DNA from: Bacteroides pyogenes
GTDB taxonomy: Bacteria > Bacteroidota > Bacteroidia > Bacteroidales > Bacteroidaceae
Length of the DNA stretch: 64,000 nt
Assembly: GCF_014196225.1 (NCBI RefSeq)
Contig: NZ_JACIDI010000010.1
Span: forward strand, 1 to 64,000
Direction of reading: 5' to 3'
Shown: piece after piece, positions 36,744 to 46,280 of the stretch
Layout of the letters: the number at the start of each line of letters is the position of its first letter
How positions within the stretch are numbered: position 1 is the stretch's first letter
Notes under the pieces: model-generated
The model's input: the letters and a program-made list of their open reading frames with translations, nothing else
Database searches by the model: none
What the model was told of the DNA's origin: nothing
Translations under genes and position numbers: made by a program

Positions 36744-36979
36744 ATCACGCTCTCAGTTGTATTTCTGCGAAAAACCTCCAGCTCCGATTTCGCTCCAATG
36801 GATCCAGTACATCGGCAAAGGAAAGCCAATAAACCGGCGTAGTTCTTGTTCAGCTCCACTTCCTCCGGACACAGTAACTGAAGCACTACCACAGACTCCC
36901 GGCACATCCGTAAAGGGTAATCAACAAACCGGACAAAAGATCGGCACCATTTCAGTACCCGCAACCGTTCGCTCCGAAT

Positions 36980-37041
36980 ATAGCAAAACCTAACAAGGGA
37001 ATCAAAAGACAACTAATGATTCCCTTGTTAGGTTTTGCTAT
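36980..37041. repeat. 25-bp perfect inverted repeat
   Basis: Arms 36980-37004 and 37017-37041 are fully complementary with a 12-nt loop. Right-arm core: AGGTTTTGCTAT. No long T run follows. It lies 65 bp after the mrp stop on the minus strand and could stop mrp transcription. Between this and the previous hairpin (36744-36979) I see no gene. Confidence 0.85.
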
Positions 37042-37105
37042 CGGGCACTGAAACACCAAAATCTGCCGTTTCGGCAGAAATAACTGAACTTGAAAGCAAC
37101 TGAAC

Positions 37106-38206
37106 TTATTTGTTCATTTCCACAATCTTCGTTGGGGCCATCTCGATGTTCCGGCGGTCGACCTGGCGAACCACGCTTGCAGCCAACGACAAGAAAGCGC
37201 GCCCGGTTACCGTGTCTTCATCCAAAGCCACCGGTGTACCGTTGTCCCCTCCCTCGCAGATGCTCTGCACAATAGGAATTTGCCCCAGTAAAGGCACGTT
37301 CATCTCTTCCGCCAGTTTCTTCGCCCCTTCTTTCCCAAAAAGAAAATATTTGTTTTCCGGCAACTCGGCGGGAGTAAACCAAGCCATATTTTCCACCAAA
37401 CCGAGGATAGGTACATTAACCTTATCGTTCGTAAACATGTTGATCCCCTTACGGGCATCTGCCAGTGCCACCGCCTGCGGCGTACTGACAACGATAGCTC
37501 CGTTGAGGGCCAGCGTCTGAACTACCGTCAGATGGATGTCACTTGTTCCGGGAGGAAGGTCGATCAGGAAATAATCGAGTTCTCCCCACGCTGCATCGGC
37601 AATGAGTTGTTTCAAGGCATTACTCGCCATACCTCCCCTCCAAAGCGTTGCCTGATCGGGATCGACAAAAAATCCGATAGAGAGCAGTTTCACTCCGTAT
37701 TTTTCTACCGGAATAATCAAATCGCGTCCTTCTAAACGCTCTAAATAAGGACGCGCATCTTCCACCTGAAACATTTTGGGTATAGAAGGACCGAATATAT
37801 CAGCATCGAGCAAACCGACCTTGTGCCCCAACTTAGCCAAAGCTACAGCCAGATTGGCTGAAACGGTAGACTTACCCACTCCTCCCTTGCCGGAAGAGAT
37901 ACCGATAATGTTCTTCACTTCCGGTAGAAGTTTACCTACTTCAGGACGGGCAGCCTGTTTACTTTCCGTTGCTATCGTCACTTTCACATCGGGAGAAATA
38001 TAAGTATGTATGGCTGTTTCCGCTGCCTTCAACATCGATTTCATAAAAGGATCGGTAGGCTTCTCAAAAATCAGCGAAAAACTAACTGACATACCGTCTA
38101 TACGGAGATTATCGGCAACCATCTCCGCTTCCACTAAGTTTTTCCCGGTACCGGGATAACGCACCGTTGCCAATGCATCCAATATTAATTTCGGATAAAG
38201 AGTCAT
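37106..38206 (-). CDS. mrp: Mrp/NBP35-family Fe-S cluster carrier ATPase
   Basis: Mrp/ApbC proteins carry iron-sulfur clusters to target enzymes. Residues 1-85 form a MIP18-like (DUF59) domain. The deviant Walker A is ISSGKGGVGKST, followed by VGLLDADIFGPSIPKMF, DYFLIDLPPGTSDIHLTVVQT and STPQAVALADARKG. The usual ENMxxFxCPxC motif with the cluster-binding cysteines reads ENMAWFTPAELPENKYFLFG, so that CxxC pair is absent. ATG at 38206 (MTLYPKLILDALATV) is chosen over 38221. Same strand as trmB, from which it is separated by 2.8 kb. Confidence 0.9.
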   Translation of the reverse strand: MTLYPKLILDALATVRYPGTGKNLVEAEMVADNLRIDGMSVSFSLIFEKPTDPFMKSMLKAAETAIHTYISPDVKVTIATESKQAARPEVGKLLPEVKNIIGISSGKGGVGKSTVSANLAVALAKLGHKVGLLDADIFGPSIPKMFQVEDARPYLERLEGRDLIIPVEKYGVKLLSIGFFVDPDQATLWRGGMASNALKQLIADAAWGELDYFLIDLPPGTSDIHLTVVQTLALNGAIVVSTPQAVALADARKGINMFTNDKVNVPILGLVENMAWFTPAELPENKYFLFGKEGAKKLAEEMNVPLLGQIPIVQSICEGGDNGTPVALDEDTVTGRAFLSLAASVVRQVDRRNIEMAPTKIVEMNK

Positions 38207-39437
38207 TTTATTTAATATCAATTCGACAATTATATTTTCATACTATTTATTGCACCATAACAGAAAAGTCGTGAATTTATCTATCCAGATATTCACAAAC
38301 ACCTATCACTATTATCCTTACAACTACCTCGCGACTGACTTAAAGCGCATACGAATCTACTGGAAGTAATGTGTGCCCGCAGTTTCATTCCAATAAACGA
38401 ATTATCTCGGCTGCTTGTCCTTTTTAAATGATTTCTATACACTCGCAAGCATGTCTTTGAAAGGCTCTGTAACGATTTATCCCTGTTGTCTACGTGTCAG
38501 ATCCGCCATTCTTTCCATATGATATTCAAAGTACAACATGGTTGCAATAAAGAATGAGCCCCACCGTTATCGGTCACTAACGCCTTTTATTAGGCTATTA
38601 TTGAAACAACAATAGGCCCAGACATGGTACGAAACAATCACTTATAATATTTGCGTCTCTACTACTACCGTGAGCAAAGTTATTGAAATATTCTGTTTGA
38701 CAGATGGTTTTTGCAAGTTTTTCGATTCTCTTTAGAAAAACAATCCACAAAGTCAAACATTTTTCTACAAGAAAATCGTTATTACAGAAACCCTATAATA
38801 TCTGAAGTTAAATATATGCTGATTCTGATTTTATTCTGTTTCATTAGTCTGACCACAGATATTTAAGAGACTATTACTTCAACATGCCTGTGTATATTTG
38901 AAACATCTGTTTCCTAATTCTGTTTGATATAATCATTCAGTATGCCCGGCAAAACACCTCTTTTTTAACACATATCCACTAAGACAATGAGATATTAAAA
39001 CAAAAGAATGTTGCAGAAGTCTATATAAAAATCCCTACAACACCCTTCTTTTGCGATTCGCTTTTCCTTAAGAAAACTATTTTATCTGATAAGAATATAC
39101 AGTGGAATAAACATACTGTGTATTTCTTACTAAAAACTTAAATACCCAGACATTCATTTAAGTTGATTCAGATAAGACACCTCCCCTCATGCATAAATGT
39201 AAACGATTGCTTCTGTTCTGTTTCTAATAGCAATCAGGCAGGAGACCATAAAATCTCTTCTGCCGAGTTCTTGGGATAAACAAATTTCCGTGAACATTTT
39301 TAGATTTAAGCTCAGAGCAAAAAGTATGATTATTTGTTTCTATCATATAGCCTATAATAAGATTTATAAATAATCTTCCAGGCCAAAAAAGTATCAAAAC
39401 AAAATGATGTTAGTTAAATACAAAGGTTAAGATTGAA
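38207..39437. other. 1.2-kb AT-rich region without a gene
   Basis: No ORF of 60 codons or more on either strand and no tRNA or strong hairpin seen by eye. Composition is clearly more AT-rich than the flanking mrp gene. It may be foreign DNA or hold a small RNA that I cannot detect. Confidence 0.5.
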
Positions 39438-39728
39438 TTAGTCAAGTTGCTTTTTAACCTCCTTTTTAGCTTTGTTGTAATCTTCCTTCACTGCCTTCTT
39501 TACCTTGCCATAATCTTCTTTAACATCCTTTTTAGCCTCATCCCAAGCATCTTTAACTTTATCTGCACCTTCCTCCATTTTATCGGAAGCTTTATCCATA
39601 GCACCCTCCACAGACTCTTTTGCGTTTTCAATTCTTTGTTCAGTCTTATTCTGCTCTTTCTTGTTCCGACAAGATGACATGAATAATACAAAGCAACACG
39701 CTAATGTCATAAATACAATCTTTTTCAT
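39438..39728 (-). CDS. small charged lipoprotein with coiled-coil repeats
   Basis: A lipoprotein signal ends at about Cys20 (LFMSSC). The rest (about 76 residues) is very rich in Lys, Glu, Asp and Ala with 11-residue-like repeats (AMDKASDKMEEGADKVKDAWDEAKKDVKEDYGKVKKAVKEDYNKAKKEVKKQ). This resembles LEA-type and apolipoprotein-like helices found in envelope-stress proteins. No defined family recognised. It shares strand and region with the YtxH-like and GlsB-like genes. Confidence 0.7.
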   Translation of the reverse strand: MKKIVFMTLACCFVLFMSSCRNKKEQNKTEQRIENAKESVEGAMDKASDKMEEGADKVKDAWDEAKKDVKEDYGKVKKAVKEDYNKAKKEVKKQLD

Positions 39729-40137
39729 AATGTTTTTTTTGATTTGTTATACAATAATCCATCCCAGATTCTGAGTGGATAAAAGTAGTTATACCTTTAT
39801 ATCTCTTACTTTGCATCTTTTTGAAAAGTAATCCACCGCTTTGCTATTCAGTAAGCTCTCAGGAATTGGAACATTTACTCTTTCACAAGTTCATCGCTTC
39901 GAGTGAGTACCGCAGCAACCAGTCAATACTTAACTACTTCTTACGCATATAAGCAAATTCATAAGCCTGTAGAAATCTTTATGAATGTTCCTGTGCCAGA
40001 AAGCAGAGCTCTAACGATATTTTTATCTATACTTGCCAAGGATGTTCTCTGGCACATTCTTTAGCCAGAGGACTATAGACTGAGAAAAAAGAGAGAGCCA
40101 CAGTAATCCACCCAATTCAGCTATCTGAGTTAACACC
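39729..40137. other. intergenic region between stress genes
   Basis: 409 bp with no supported gene. AT-rich, no strong hairpin or consensus promoter seen. Confidence 0.4.
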
Positions 40138-40434
40138 TTATTTTTTAGCTTGCGAAACGGCAGTATGAATCTTGTCTTTCAGAGTGTCTGCTTTTTCAAC
40201 AACATTAAGAGTCACATCAAGGATCTTCTCCGCAGTTTTAGTGCCTACGTCTATCACTTTATCTTTAGCGTTTTCAGCGACATCTTCTGCACAGTCAGTC
40301 ACATTCTCAATCACACGATATATTTTCTTTTTCAATCTTTTAGCTTTTACCGTACGTGAAAAACGGTAAGCAAATGCTCCGATGGCCGAACCTACGACAA
40401 GGCCAATAAAAAACTTAGAATTGTTAGTTCCCAT
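40138..40434 (-). CDS. YtxH-like small membrane protein
   Basis: One N-terminal transmembrane helix with glycine spacing (FFIGLVVGSAIGAFAYRFS, about 8-26) is followed by Lys-rich and amphipathic helices (AEDVAENAKDKVIDVGTKTAEKILDVTLNVVEKADTLKDKI). This matches the YtxH/gas-vesicle-like stress family of about 100 residues. ATG at 40434 is used; another ATG at 40440 is two codons earlier. It lies 11 bp after the GlsB-like gene, so the two are one operon. Confidence 0.72.
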   Translation of the reverse strand: MGTNNSKFFIGLVVGSAIGAFAYRFSRTVKAKRLKKKIYRVIENVTDCAEDVAENAKDKVIDVGTKTAEKILDVTLNVVEKADTLKDKIHTAVSQAKK

Positions 40435-40445
40435 AATCAAAAGTT

Positions 40446-40721
40446 TTAAGCTAATAAATAATTAAAGATCAGTTTTCTTGGATTTATTAAAAAAGATAGA
40501 ATCCATAATAAGAAGATAGCCCCAATAACAGAGGTAAAAAGGCTCCCTAGCAAACCTGTCGTGGCAATTCCAAGCAGACCGAATACCCTGCCGTCCAATA
40601 CACCACCGACAATTCCTACTAGCAAATTAACGAGAAGTCCAAAACCGCCTCCTCTCATCATAATTTTGCCGGCTATAAAACCTGAAACAATTCCGATGAT
40701 AATGTACCAAATAAAATACAT
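40446..40721 (-). CDS. GlsB/YeaQ/YmgE-family stress membrane protein
   Basis: A 91-residue membrane protein with three hydrophobic helices: YFIWYIIIGIVSGFIAGKIM, GGGFGLLVNLLVGIVGGVLDGRVFGLLG and GLLGSLFTSVIGAIFLLWILSFL. The glycine pattern GFIAGKIMxxGGGFGxLxNLxVGIVGxxxGG matches the transglycosylase-associated family. Members are induced by stress in several bacteria; the role is unknown. Confidence 0.88.
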   Translation of the reverse strand: MYFIWYIIIGIVSGFIAGKIMMRGGGFGLLVNLLVGIVGGVLDGRVFGLLGIATTGLLGSLFTSVIGAIFLLWILSFLINPRKLIFNYLLA

Positions 40722-41039
40722 AAACTAAGTTTTAGCAAATGAAACTTATTGAAGCTCATGATTCGAAGAGTCGTAATAGAAAAGGTACCGACTCATCTCT
40801 ATAAGAGAAACACAGCATTCAAACAAATAGTTTGTTCGGGAACCTCAATTTAACAACTATTCCCATTCTTGAGATGAACTAAAAAGAGTATCTCCGAATG
40901 AATTAAAAACCACTACTTATAAATAGGAGATATGGGAAATTTGTTTGGAGAGTAATCAAAACAAATGATTACCCCATTAAATTCGGTGAATTGCATCAAT
41001 TATTTTAAAAATCCTCCGACAGCATATCGACAACACTTT
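40722..41039. other. AT-rich intergenic region upstream of the stress genes
   Basis: 318 bp with no ORF, tRNA or exact -33/-7 pair. It should contain the promoter of the GlsB-YtxH pair. Confidence 0.4.
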
Positions 41040-41798
41040 CTATTTGCTTGAGCTTAGTCCGCTCCGCTTGCTACGATTATAGCTACGATACGAATCGAGT
41101 TCTATCTCCACGTCCGGCTCCTTCAAATCTCCTTCTTGCGGAAGCCGGAACTTGATATATTTAATACTTAAACCGCGGTCGAGCCACTGTTGTTCATAAT
41201 ACGTCTTGATACCCAGAATATCATCTACCAGCCCCGAATGATATAAATCTTCGGTGATAAACTCAACAGGAAGACGGTTGGTCTCTATCATGTACTTCGT
41301 ATAAGTGAACATAAACTTGCTATCTGTCTTCAGGTGAATGATTCCGTTGGGCTTCAGGAACTTGCGATACCTGTTCATAAAGTATGTAGAAGTCAGTCGC
41401 TTGGTAGCTTTTTTCATCTGGGGGTCGGAGAAAGTCAGCCATATCTCACTCACTTCGTCTACAGCAAAGAAACGGTCGATGATTTCGATATTCGTTCGCA
41501 GAAAAGCCACATTCTTCATGCCTGCCTGCAACGACTCAGTAGCTCCCGTCCACATCCGAGCTCCCTTAATATCGACCGCTATAAAATTCTTTTCGGGAAA
41601 CATCTTGCCCAAACCTACCGTATACTCTCCGCGTCCACAGCCCAGTTCGAGCACAATCGGTCGGTCGTTCTTAAAGAACTCACTATGCCACTTTCCTTTC
41701 ATCTCAAACGGCACATTATCCACAGCCGAGTAAGGGTATTCAAACACATGCGGATAACCCGCCATATCGGCAAACTTCTCTAATTTATTCTTCCCCAT
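41040..41798 (-). CDS. trmB: tRNA (guanine-N7-)-methyltransferase TrmB
   Basis: Uses SAM to methylate G46 of tRNA variable loops. Motif I is [21 protein letters not shown]; the acidic end of strand 2 is [13 protein letters not shown]; then [10 protein letters not shown], and the family signature [26 protein letters not shown], where most TrmB proteins have FPDPWPKKRH; this variant is seen in Bacteroidota. [19 protein letters not shown] follows. 252 residues is normal. The exact promoter lies at 41818-41849. Confidence 0.9.
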   Translation of the reverse strand: MGKNKLEKFADMAGYPHVFEYPYSAVDNVPFEMKGKWHSEFFKNDRPIVLELGCGRGEYTVGLGKMFPEKNFIAVDIKGARMWTGATESLQAGMKNVAFLRTNIEIIDRFFAVDEVSEIWLTFSDPQMKKATKRLTSTYFMNRYRKFLKPNGIIHLKTDSKFMFTYTKYMIETNRLPVEFITEDLYHSGLVDDILGIKTYYEQQWLDRGLSIKYIKFRLPQEGDLKEPDVEIELDSYRSYNRSKRSGLSSSK

Positions 41799-41817
41799 AT
41801 CATTACTGATTAAGACG

Positions 41818-41849
41818 CAAAGGTACTTACTTTTGGCGTAACCAACAAA
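41818..41849 (-). promoter_or_regulatory. promoter of trmB
   Basis: On the minus strand TTTG (41849-41846), 20 bp, then TACCTTTG (41825-41818) matches the Bacteroides consensus. The -7 box ends 20 bp before the ATG. The remaining spacer to the ilvE stop at 42129 shows nothing else. Confidence 0.65.
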
Positions 41850-42128
41850 AATAAATGGAGCACAGATGAGACTCCGTACCCCATTCTTTTGCTTAATAGT
41901 AATTATCTGCTTATCTGTGTGGTTATATCAAATTCGATAAACATATACAGCCTTACCCTACATAGCTTCCAATGGCTTTCCTGCCACAACTCCAGGCCTC
42001 TGAAGGAAACAAATACAGACATTTGCACAAACGTCAGTTGTGTGTAATGCTTTCGCTGACACACCGGCAGGCAGTACATCCGCTTGAATCGACGACAACC
42101 TAAAGAGATTCGAAATCAGTAATCTACA

Positions 42129-43148
42129 TTATTCCACGATTGTCACCCAACCGTACGTATCGGGTTCATCGCCATACTGAATGGCACGCAGCTTATTGTA
42201 TAGCTTTGTACAAACAGGGCCCGGTTCTCCGTCCTTCGAGATTACGTATGATTTGCCATTATCCAAATCGTCGATCCGCTGGATAGGACTGATTACGGCA
42301 GCCGTTCCACAAGCACCCGCCTCTTCAAACGTAGCAAGTTCTTCTTCCGGTATCGGACGGCGTTCTACTTTCAACCCCATATCTTGGGCAAGTTGCATCA
42401 AGCTCTTGTTGGTAATAGAAGGAAGAATGGAAGAAGATTTGGGAGTAATATACGTGTTGTCTTTGATTCCGAAGAAATTGGCAGCACCGCATTCGTCGAT
42501 ATATTTCTTTTCTTTTGCGTCCAGATAGAACTCGCAAGAGTAGCCAAGATCGTGTGCTTTCTTGTTGGCACGCAGACTGGCAGCATAATTCCCCCCCACT
42601 TTGAAAGTACCGGTTCCATGCGGAGCAGCACGGTCATACTCACGAATAATAACGTACGGGTTGGTAGAAAAACCGCCTTTGAAGTAAGGGCCTACAGGGG
42701 TTACAAATACCACAAACATATATTCGGTTGCCGGACGCACACCTACTTGTGCTCCGGTTCCTATGAGCAACGGGCGAATGTAAAGAGATGCGCCGGTGCC
42801 GTAAGGAGGGATGAACCGATCGTTCAGCTTCACTACTTTCAATATCGCTTCCTTAAAGCGTTCTGTAGGCAATTCCGCCATCATGATTCCTTGGCAGGTA
42901 GCTTGCAGACGTGCTGCGTTCTCTTCGAGGCGAAAGATGCGTACTTTACCATCTTTGCCGCGGAAAGCTTTCAACCCTTCGAAGGCTTCCTGCCCATAGT
43001 GCAGACACGTAGCCGCTATGTGAAGATTGAGATACTCGCTGCTGCTAACTTCCAGTTCTCCCCACGCACCATCGCGGAAATTGATTCTCACATTGTAATC
43101 TGTCTTCATATATCCGAAAGACAAATTCGACCAGTCTATTTCTTTCAT
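42129..43148 (-). CDS. ilvE: branched-chain amino acid aminotransferase
   Basis: A PLP fold-type IV transaminase for Leu, Ile and Val. GTFKVGGNYAAS carries the PLP lysine in the form seen in the eukaryotic-like BCAT class. Also present are LHYGQEAFEGLKAFRG, SLYIRPLLIGTGAQVGVRPA, FVTPVGPYFKGGFSTNPYVI and GACGTAAVISPIQRI. Length 339. A TACTTTTG box on the minus strand (43197-43190) sits 42 bp upstream, without a clear -33 partner. A promoter inside the end of xseB is possible. Confidence 0.95.
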   Translation of the reverse strand: MKEIDWSNLSFGYMKTDYNVRINFRDGAWGELEVSSSEYLNLHIAATCLHYGQEAFEGLKAFRGKDGKVRIFRLEENAARLQATCQGIMMAELPTERFKEAILKVVKLNDRFIPPYGTGASLYIRPLLIGTGAQVGVRPATEYMFVVFVTPVGPYFKGGFSTNPYVIIREYDRAAPHGTGTFKVGGNYAASLRANKKAHDLGYSCEFYLDAKEKKYIDECGAANFFGIKDNTYITPKSSSILPSITNKSLMQLAQDMGLKVERRPIPEEELATFEEAGACGTAAVISPIQRIDDLDNGKSYVISKDGEPGPVCTKLYNKLRAIQYGDEPDTYGWVTIVE

Positions 43149-43203
43149 ATCATTAGGTATTAGTAAGTATGTCCTACATCTGATGAATATACAAAAGTAG
43201 ATG

Positions 43204-43413
43204 TTATTCTTCAGATTCCCTCTTTTCCCGCAATATTTTTTCTACCTCCCGATCGGCTTTCGTCAGTTTCTCTGTGCAAAAAGAGATAATCCGGTTGGCC
43301 TCTTTGATTTTATCGCTCAGCACGTCAATATCCAGCTCGTTATTATCAATCTGGCGGACTATCTCTTCGAGACGTTCCATCGCCTGCGTATAAGTTTCTT
43401 TTTTTGTTGCCAT
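43204..43413 (-). CDS. xseB: exodeoxyribonuclease VII small subunit
   Basis: A 69-residue helical protein: TYTQAMERLEEIVRQIDNNELDIDVLSDKIKEANRIISFCTEKL matches XseB, which binds XseA to cut single-stranded DNA. ATG at 43413 (MATKKETYTQ) is chosen; the ORF extends to 43473 but the extra 20 codons have no family counterpart. It follows xseA by 140 bp on the same strand. Confidence 0.9.
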   Translation of the reverse strand: MATKKETYTQAMERLEEIVRQIDNNELDIDVLSDKIKEANRIISFCTEKLTKADREVEKILREKRESEE

Positions 43414-43553
43414 TTTCCTAAAGTTTAGTAATTGTACATTTGCCGCACACAAGTATAGCTTCAAGGTTATCAAACAACCGCCATCGTGAGTCTACATTAT
43501 CGATGTTCGGTAGAAGTGGATCGTACTTATATACTTTGCATCCACACCACCTT

Positions 43554-44828
43554 TCAGTGATTCTTCGAACGGTTATTTACTAAATTTGCTCCTTCTATGA
43601 CTGTAGACTGCACATTGCCTTTTGCCAATCGCGTGGTCAAGCAATCTCCTGCTTCCAGTTGCGAGGCATCCGTGACAGCTTTCCCGTCTTTCATAGTGAT
43701 GCTGTAACCGCGCCTCAGAACTTTCTCGGGCGAAGCGTCTACAATACGTTGTTTTAAAAGCTCCAACCGATGCCGATGATGTGCCAGTAACGCTGATATG
43801 CCTTGCGATAAGTCCTTACGTACAGAAAAGAGAGCGAAACGTTCTTCCGTTAGTTTACGACGGATAACTGCAGGAATACGGCTCCTGATATCGATCAACC
43901 GACGCCACTCCATATCAAGAAGCGCGGTCGCTCCTTGCCGGACATGTTCCGACAGCTCAAACAAGCGATCGGCCGCTTCCGCCATGCGGGATATTAAAAA
44001 CTCGGCGGCAGCCGTAGGTGTTTTCACACGGGTATGAGCCACGGAATCGAGCACGGTATCGTCCCGTTCATGTCCGATGCCCGTAATGACAGGCAAAGGA
44101 AACTGCGCGCAGGCGGCCGCCAACAGATAAGTATCGAAGCCTGACAAATCGGAAGTGGCTCCTCCTCCCCGGATGATAACCACAACGTCGAACTCACCCA
44201 CTCGGCTGTATACCTTATCCAGAGCCGACAATACAGACTGTTCCACCTGATTCCCCTGCATCAACGCCGGAAAAAGTTCGGTATGAAAGAAGAAGCCGCG
44301 CGCATTGTGATGCAAATGGTGGCAAAAATCGCCGTAACCCGCTGCCGTCGCGGAAGAAACCACAGCCACACGTTGTGGAAGAACAGGCATTGCCAGCTCT
44401 TTATTGAGTGTCAACACCCCTTCTTCCTGCAATTGTGCCAAAATTTCACGGCGACGCAAGGCCATATCTCCCAACGTGTACGCAGGATCGATGTCAAGAA
44501 CCGTCAGGCTGTAACCGTAAAGTTCGTGAAACTGTACCGTCACCTTAACCCGAACTTTGATACCGGAAGTAAACAACCGGCCGGTGCTCTCTTCAAAGTA
44601 TGGCTTCAACAGTCGGAAAACGTAGTTCCAAATCATCCCCCGGGCTTTGGCAATGAGGTTATTGCTTCTCGGATCTTTCTGTACAAACTCAAGGTAGCAA
44701 TGTCCCGTGGCATTAGTGTGTACATCGCTCAACTCCGCCTGTACCCAATACTCGTCCGGCATCGACTGTTCAAGGGTTTCCCTGACCAGTGAGTTCAGCT
44801 CTACAAGTTCCATTGCCATCATTTCCAT
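43554..44828 (-). CDS. xseA: exodeoxyribonuclease VII large subunit
   Basis: The N-terminal OB fold (about 8-105, LVRETLEQSMPDEYWVQAELSDVH; GHCYLEFVQKD) is followed by the catalytic domain: RVAVVSSATAAGYGDFCHHL, DVVVIIRGGGATSDLSGFDTYLLA, FPLPVITGIGHERDDTVLDSVAHTRVKTPTAAAEFLI. Coiled-coil and LRRGYSITMKDGKAV follow. The length of 424 is normal. It lies 73 bp after the subtilase gene and forms an operon with xseB. Confidence 0.95.
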   Translation of the reverse strand: MEMMAMELVELNSLVRETLEQSMPDEYWVQAELSDVHTNATGHCYLEFVQKDPRSNNLIAKARGMIWNYVFRLLKPYFEESTGRLFTSGIKVRVKVTVQFHELYGYSLTVLDIDPAYTLGDMALRRREILAQLQEEGVLTLNKELAMPVLPQRVAVVSSATAAGYGDFCHHLHHNARGFFFHTELFPALMQGNQVEQSVLSALDKVYSRVGEFDVVVIIRGGGATSDLSGFDTYLLAAACAQFPLPVITGIGHERDDTVLDSVAHTRVKTPTAAAEFLISRMAEAADRLFELSEHVRQGATALLDMEWRRLIDIRSRIPAVIRRKLTEERFALFSVRKDLSQGISALLAHHRHRLELLKQRIVDASPEKVLRRGYSITMKDGKAVTDASQLEAGDCLTTRLAKGNVQSTVIEGANLVNNRSKNH

Positions 44829-44901
44829 TCCCGTACTCCTTGTCTGTCTTTTAAATGCTGTTCAGCAGTGAAACGCTTCCTCCGCCGGTACACCTTTTAT
44901 C

Positions 44902-46266
44902 TTATTTGTTGCTGACTTTCAGGTACGCTTTCCACAAATCGGGCACTCCGTAACCGTAGATGTTGTCCGGAAAATCGGCCCGATCTCCAGAACGGCGTAC
45001 CAACTCGATCACTTCCTTTGCCGTAAGTTCCGGGCAAGCCTGCCACAGGCAAGCCACCATACCGCAAACGATGGGCGAAGCGAAAGAAGTTCCGTTGGCG
45101 CGGCGAAGATTGCCATTCGTTCCCATGACGTCAGAAGCCAGGCCGACAGCCACTACATCGGGCTTCACACGCCCGTCGGTCGTATTCCCGATGGAAGAGA
45201 AAGGCGCCAATACACCTTTTTTATCAACCGCCCCTACGGTCAGTACGTTTTCCGCATCGGCCGGAGGGGTAATCTTCTTCCAAGGGCCCGCTCCTGAGTT
45301 ACCGGCACTGCAAACCATAACAATTCCCTTATCGGCTGCACGGGACGCCTGGCGGGACATCAGCGCGTATTGTCCGTCCAAATCACGAAAACGATAGTTT
45401 TTCGAAACATCATCGAACTTATAGTATCCCAGCGACGTATTCACCAAATCAACCCCTACGCTGTCGGCAAATTCGATGGCGGCTGCCCAATAATCCTGCT
45501 CCACCAGATGCTCCGAATATTCATCTTCACTCCGAATCAGCCAGTAGGAGGCCTCGGGAGCCGTACCGACCATAACGTTCGGAAGATTCATCGCCATGCA
45601 AGAAAGCACACACATTCCGTGGTCGCTCTCCGCATAAATATCGGCATCGGGATAAACGAAATCGCGCGTTCCCAGAATGCGAAGATTCTTCATGGCTTCT
45701 ATACGGTCGACGTTGTGAAACCCCGCATCGATAACACCAATCGTCATGCCTTGTCCTTTGAATCCCGCTTCGTGAAGCAAATGGGCACGGCTCATCTCTA
45801 TCTGAGTGATGGCTTTGCCGTACAGACTGTCCGAGCGAGCCGGTGCATTCACCAAAGAATCGCGCTTGGTGGCTTTTTCCATCTTGCCTGTCCATACTTT
45901 CTCGGCAGAACGGACAAAAGGCAGGTCGACAATCGCCTTTATAAGAGTACTGTCGCTGCAGGAAACGGTCACAAAATTATCCCATTTACCGGTCACCACC
46001 ACATGAACTCCTTTTTTACGTATGGCATCGACATATTTCTTGCATACGGGTAGATCGGTGGAATCGAGCGGTAGCCCCTGCCTCTTCCTTCGCTCGATGG
46101 ACTTGCGCGAAAGGAACTTCTCAGGCCTACGCAGCGAATATTCCGTAGCCGCTTTATCTTTCAAGCCAATGCGATACTTCAATGTGTCGGTGGGCACGAA
46201 TTGGGCAGAAGCGCCCAAAGCCACAATCAAAGCTCCGAAGAGCCATAGAATTTTCTTCATCATCAT
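44902..46266 (-). CDS. secreted subtilisin-like serine protease (S8)
   Basis: A signal peptide (MMMKKILWLFGALIVALGASA) precedes a propeptide-like region (about 25-140), then the S8 domain with the triad: IGVIDAGFHN (Asp), ESDHGMCVLS (His) and NGTSFASPIVCGMVA (Ser), with CSAGNSGAGPW carrying the oxyanion Asn. ATG at 46266 begins three Met codons in a row; the ORF is open to 46464, but the upstream part has no signal and overlaps the mnmA end. No C-terminal sorting domain is seen. Substrates are unknown; close homologues are conserved in Bacteroides beside mnmA and xseA (from memory, not checked). Confidence 0.88.
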   Translation of the reverse strand: MMMKKILWLFGALIVALGASAQFVPTDTLKYRIGLKDKAATEYSLRRPEKFLSRKSIERRKRQGLPLDSTDLPVCKKYVDAIRKKGVHVVVTGKWDNFVTVSCSDSTLIKAIVDLPFVRSAEKVWTGKMEKATKRDSLVNAPARSDSLYGKAITQIEMSRAHLLHEAGFKGQGMTIGVIDAGFHNVDRIEAMKNLRILGTRDFVYPDADIYAESDHGMCVLSCMAMNLPNVMVGTAPEASYWLIRSEDEYSEHLVEQDYWAAAIEFADSVGVDLVNTSLGYYKFDDVSKNYRFRDLDGQYALMSRQASRAADKGIVMVCSAGNSGAGPWKKITPPADAENVLTVGAVDKKGVLAPFSSIGNTTDGRVKPDVVAVGLASDVMGTNGNLRRANGTSFASPIVCGMVACLWQACPELTAKEVIELVRRSGDRADFPDNIYGYGVPDLWKAYLKVSNK

Positions 46267-46280
46267 ATAATATTTATACG

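Noticed and set aside
36545-37012. 155-codon minus-strand ORF between the thioredoxin-like and mrp genes
   Set aside because: It runs through both perfect hairpins, has no family features and no start signal.
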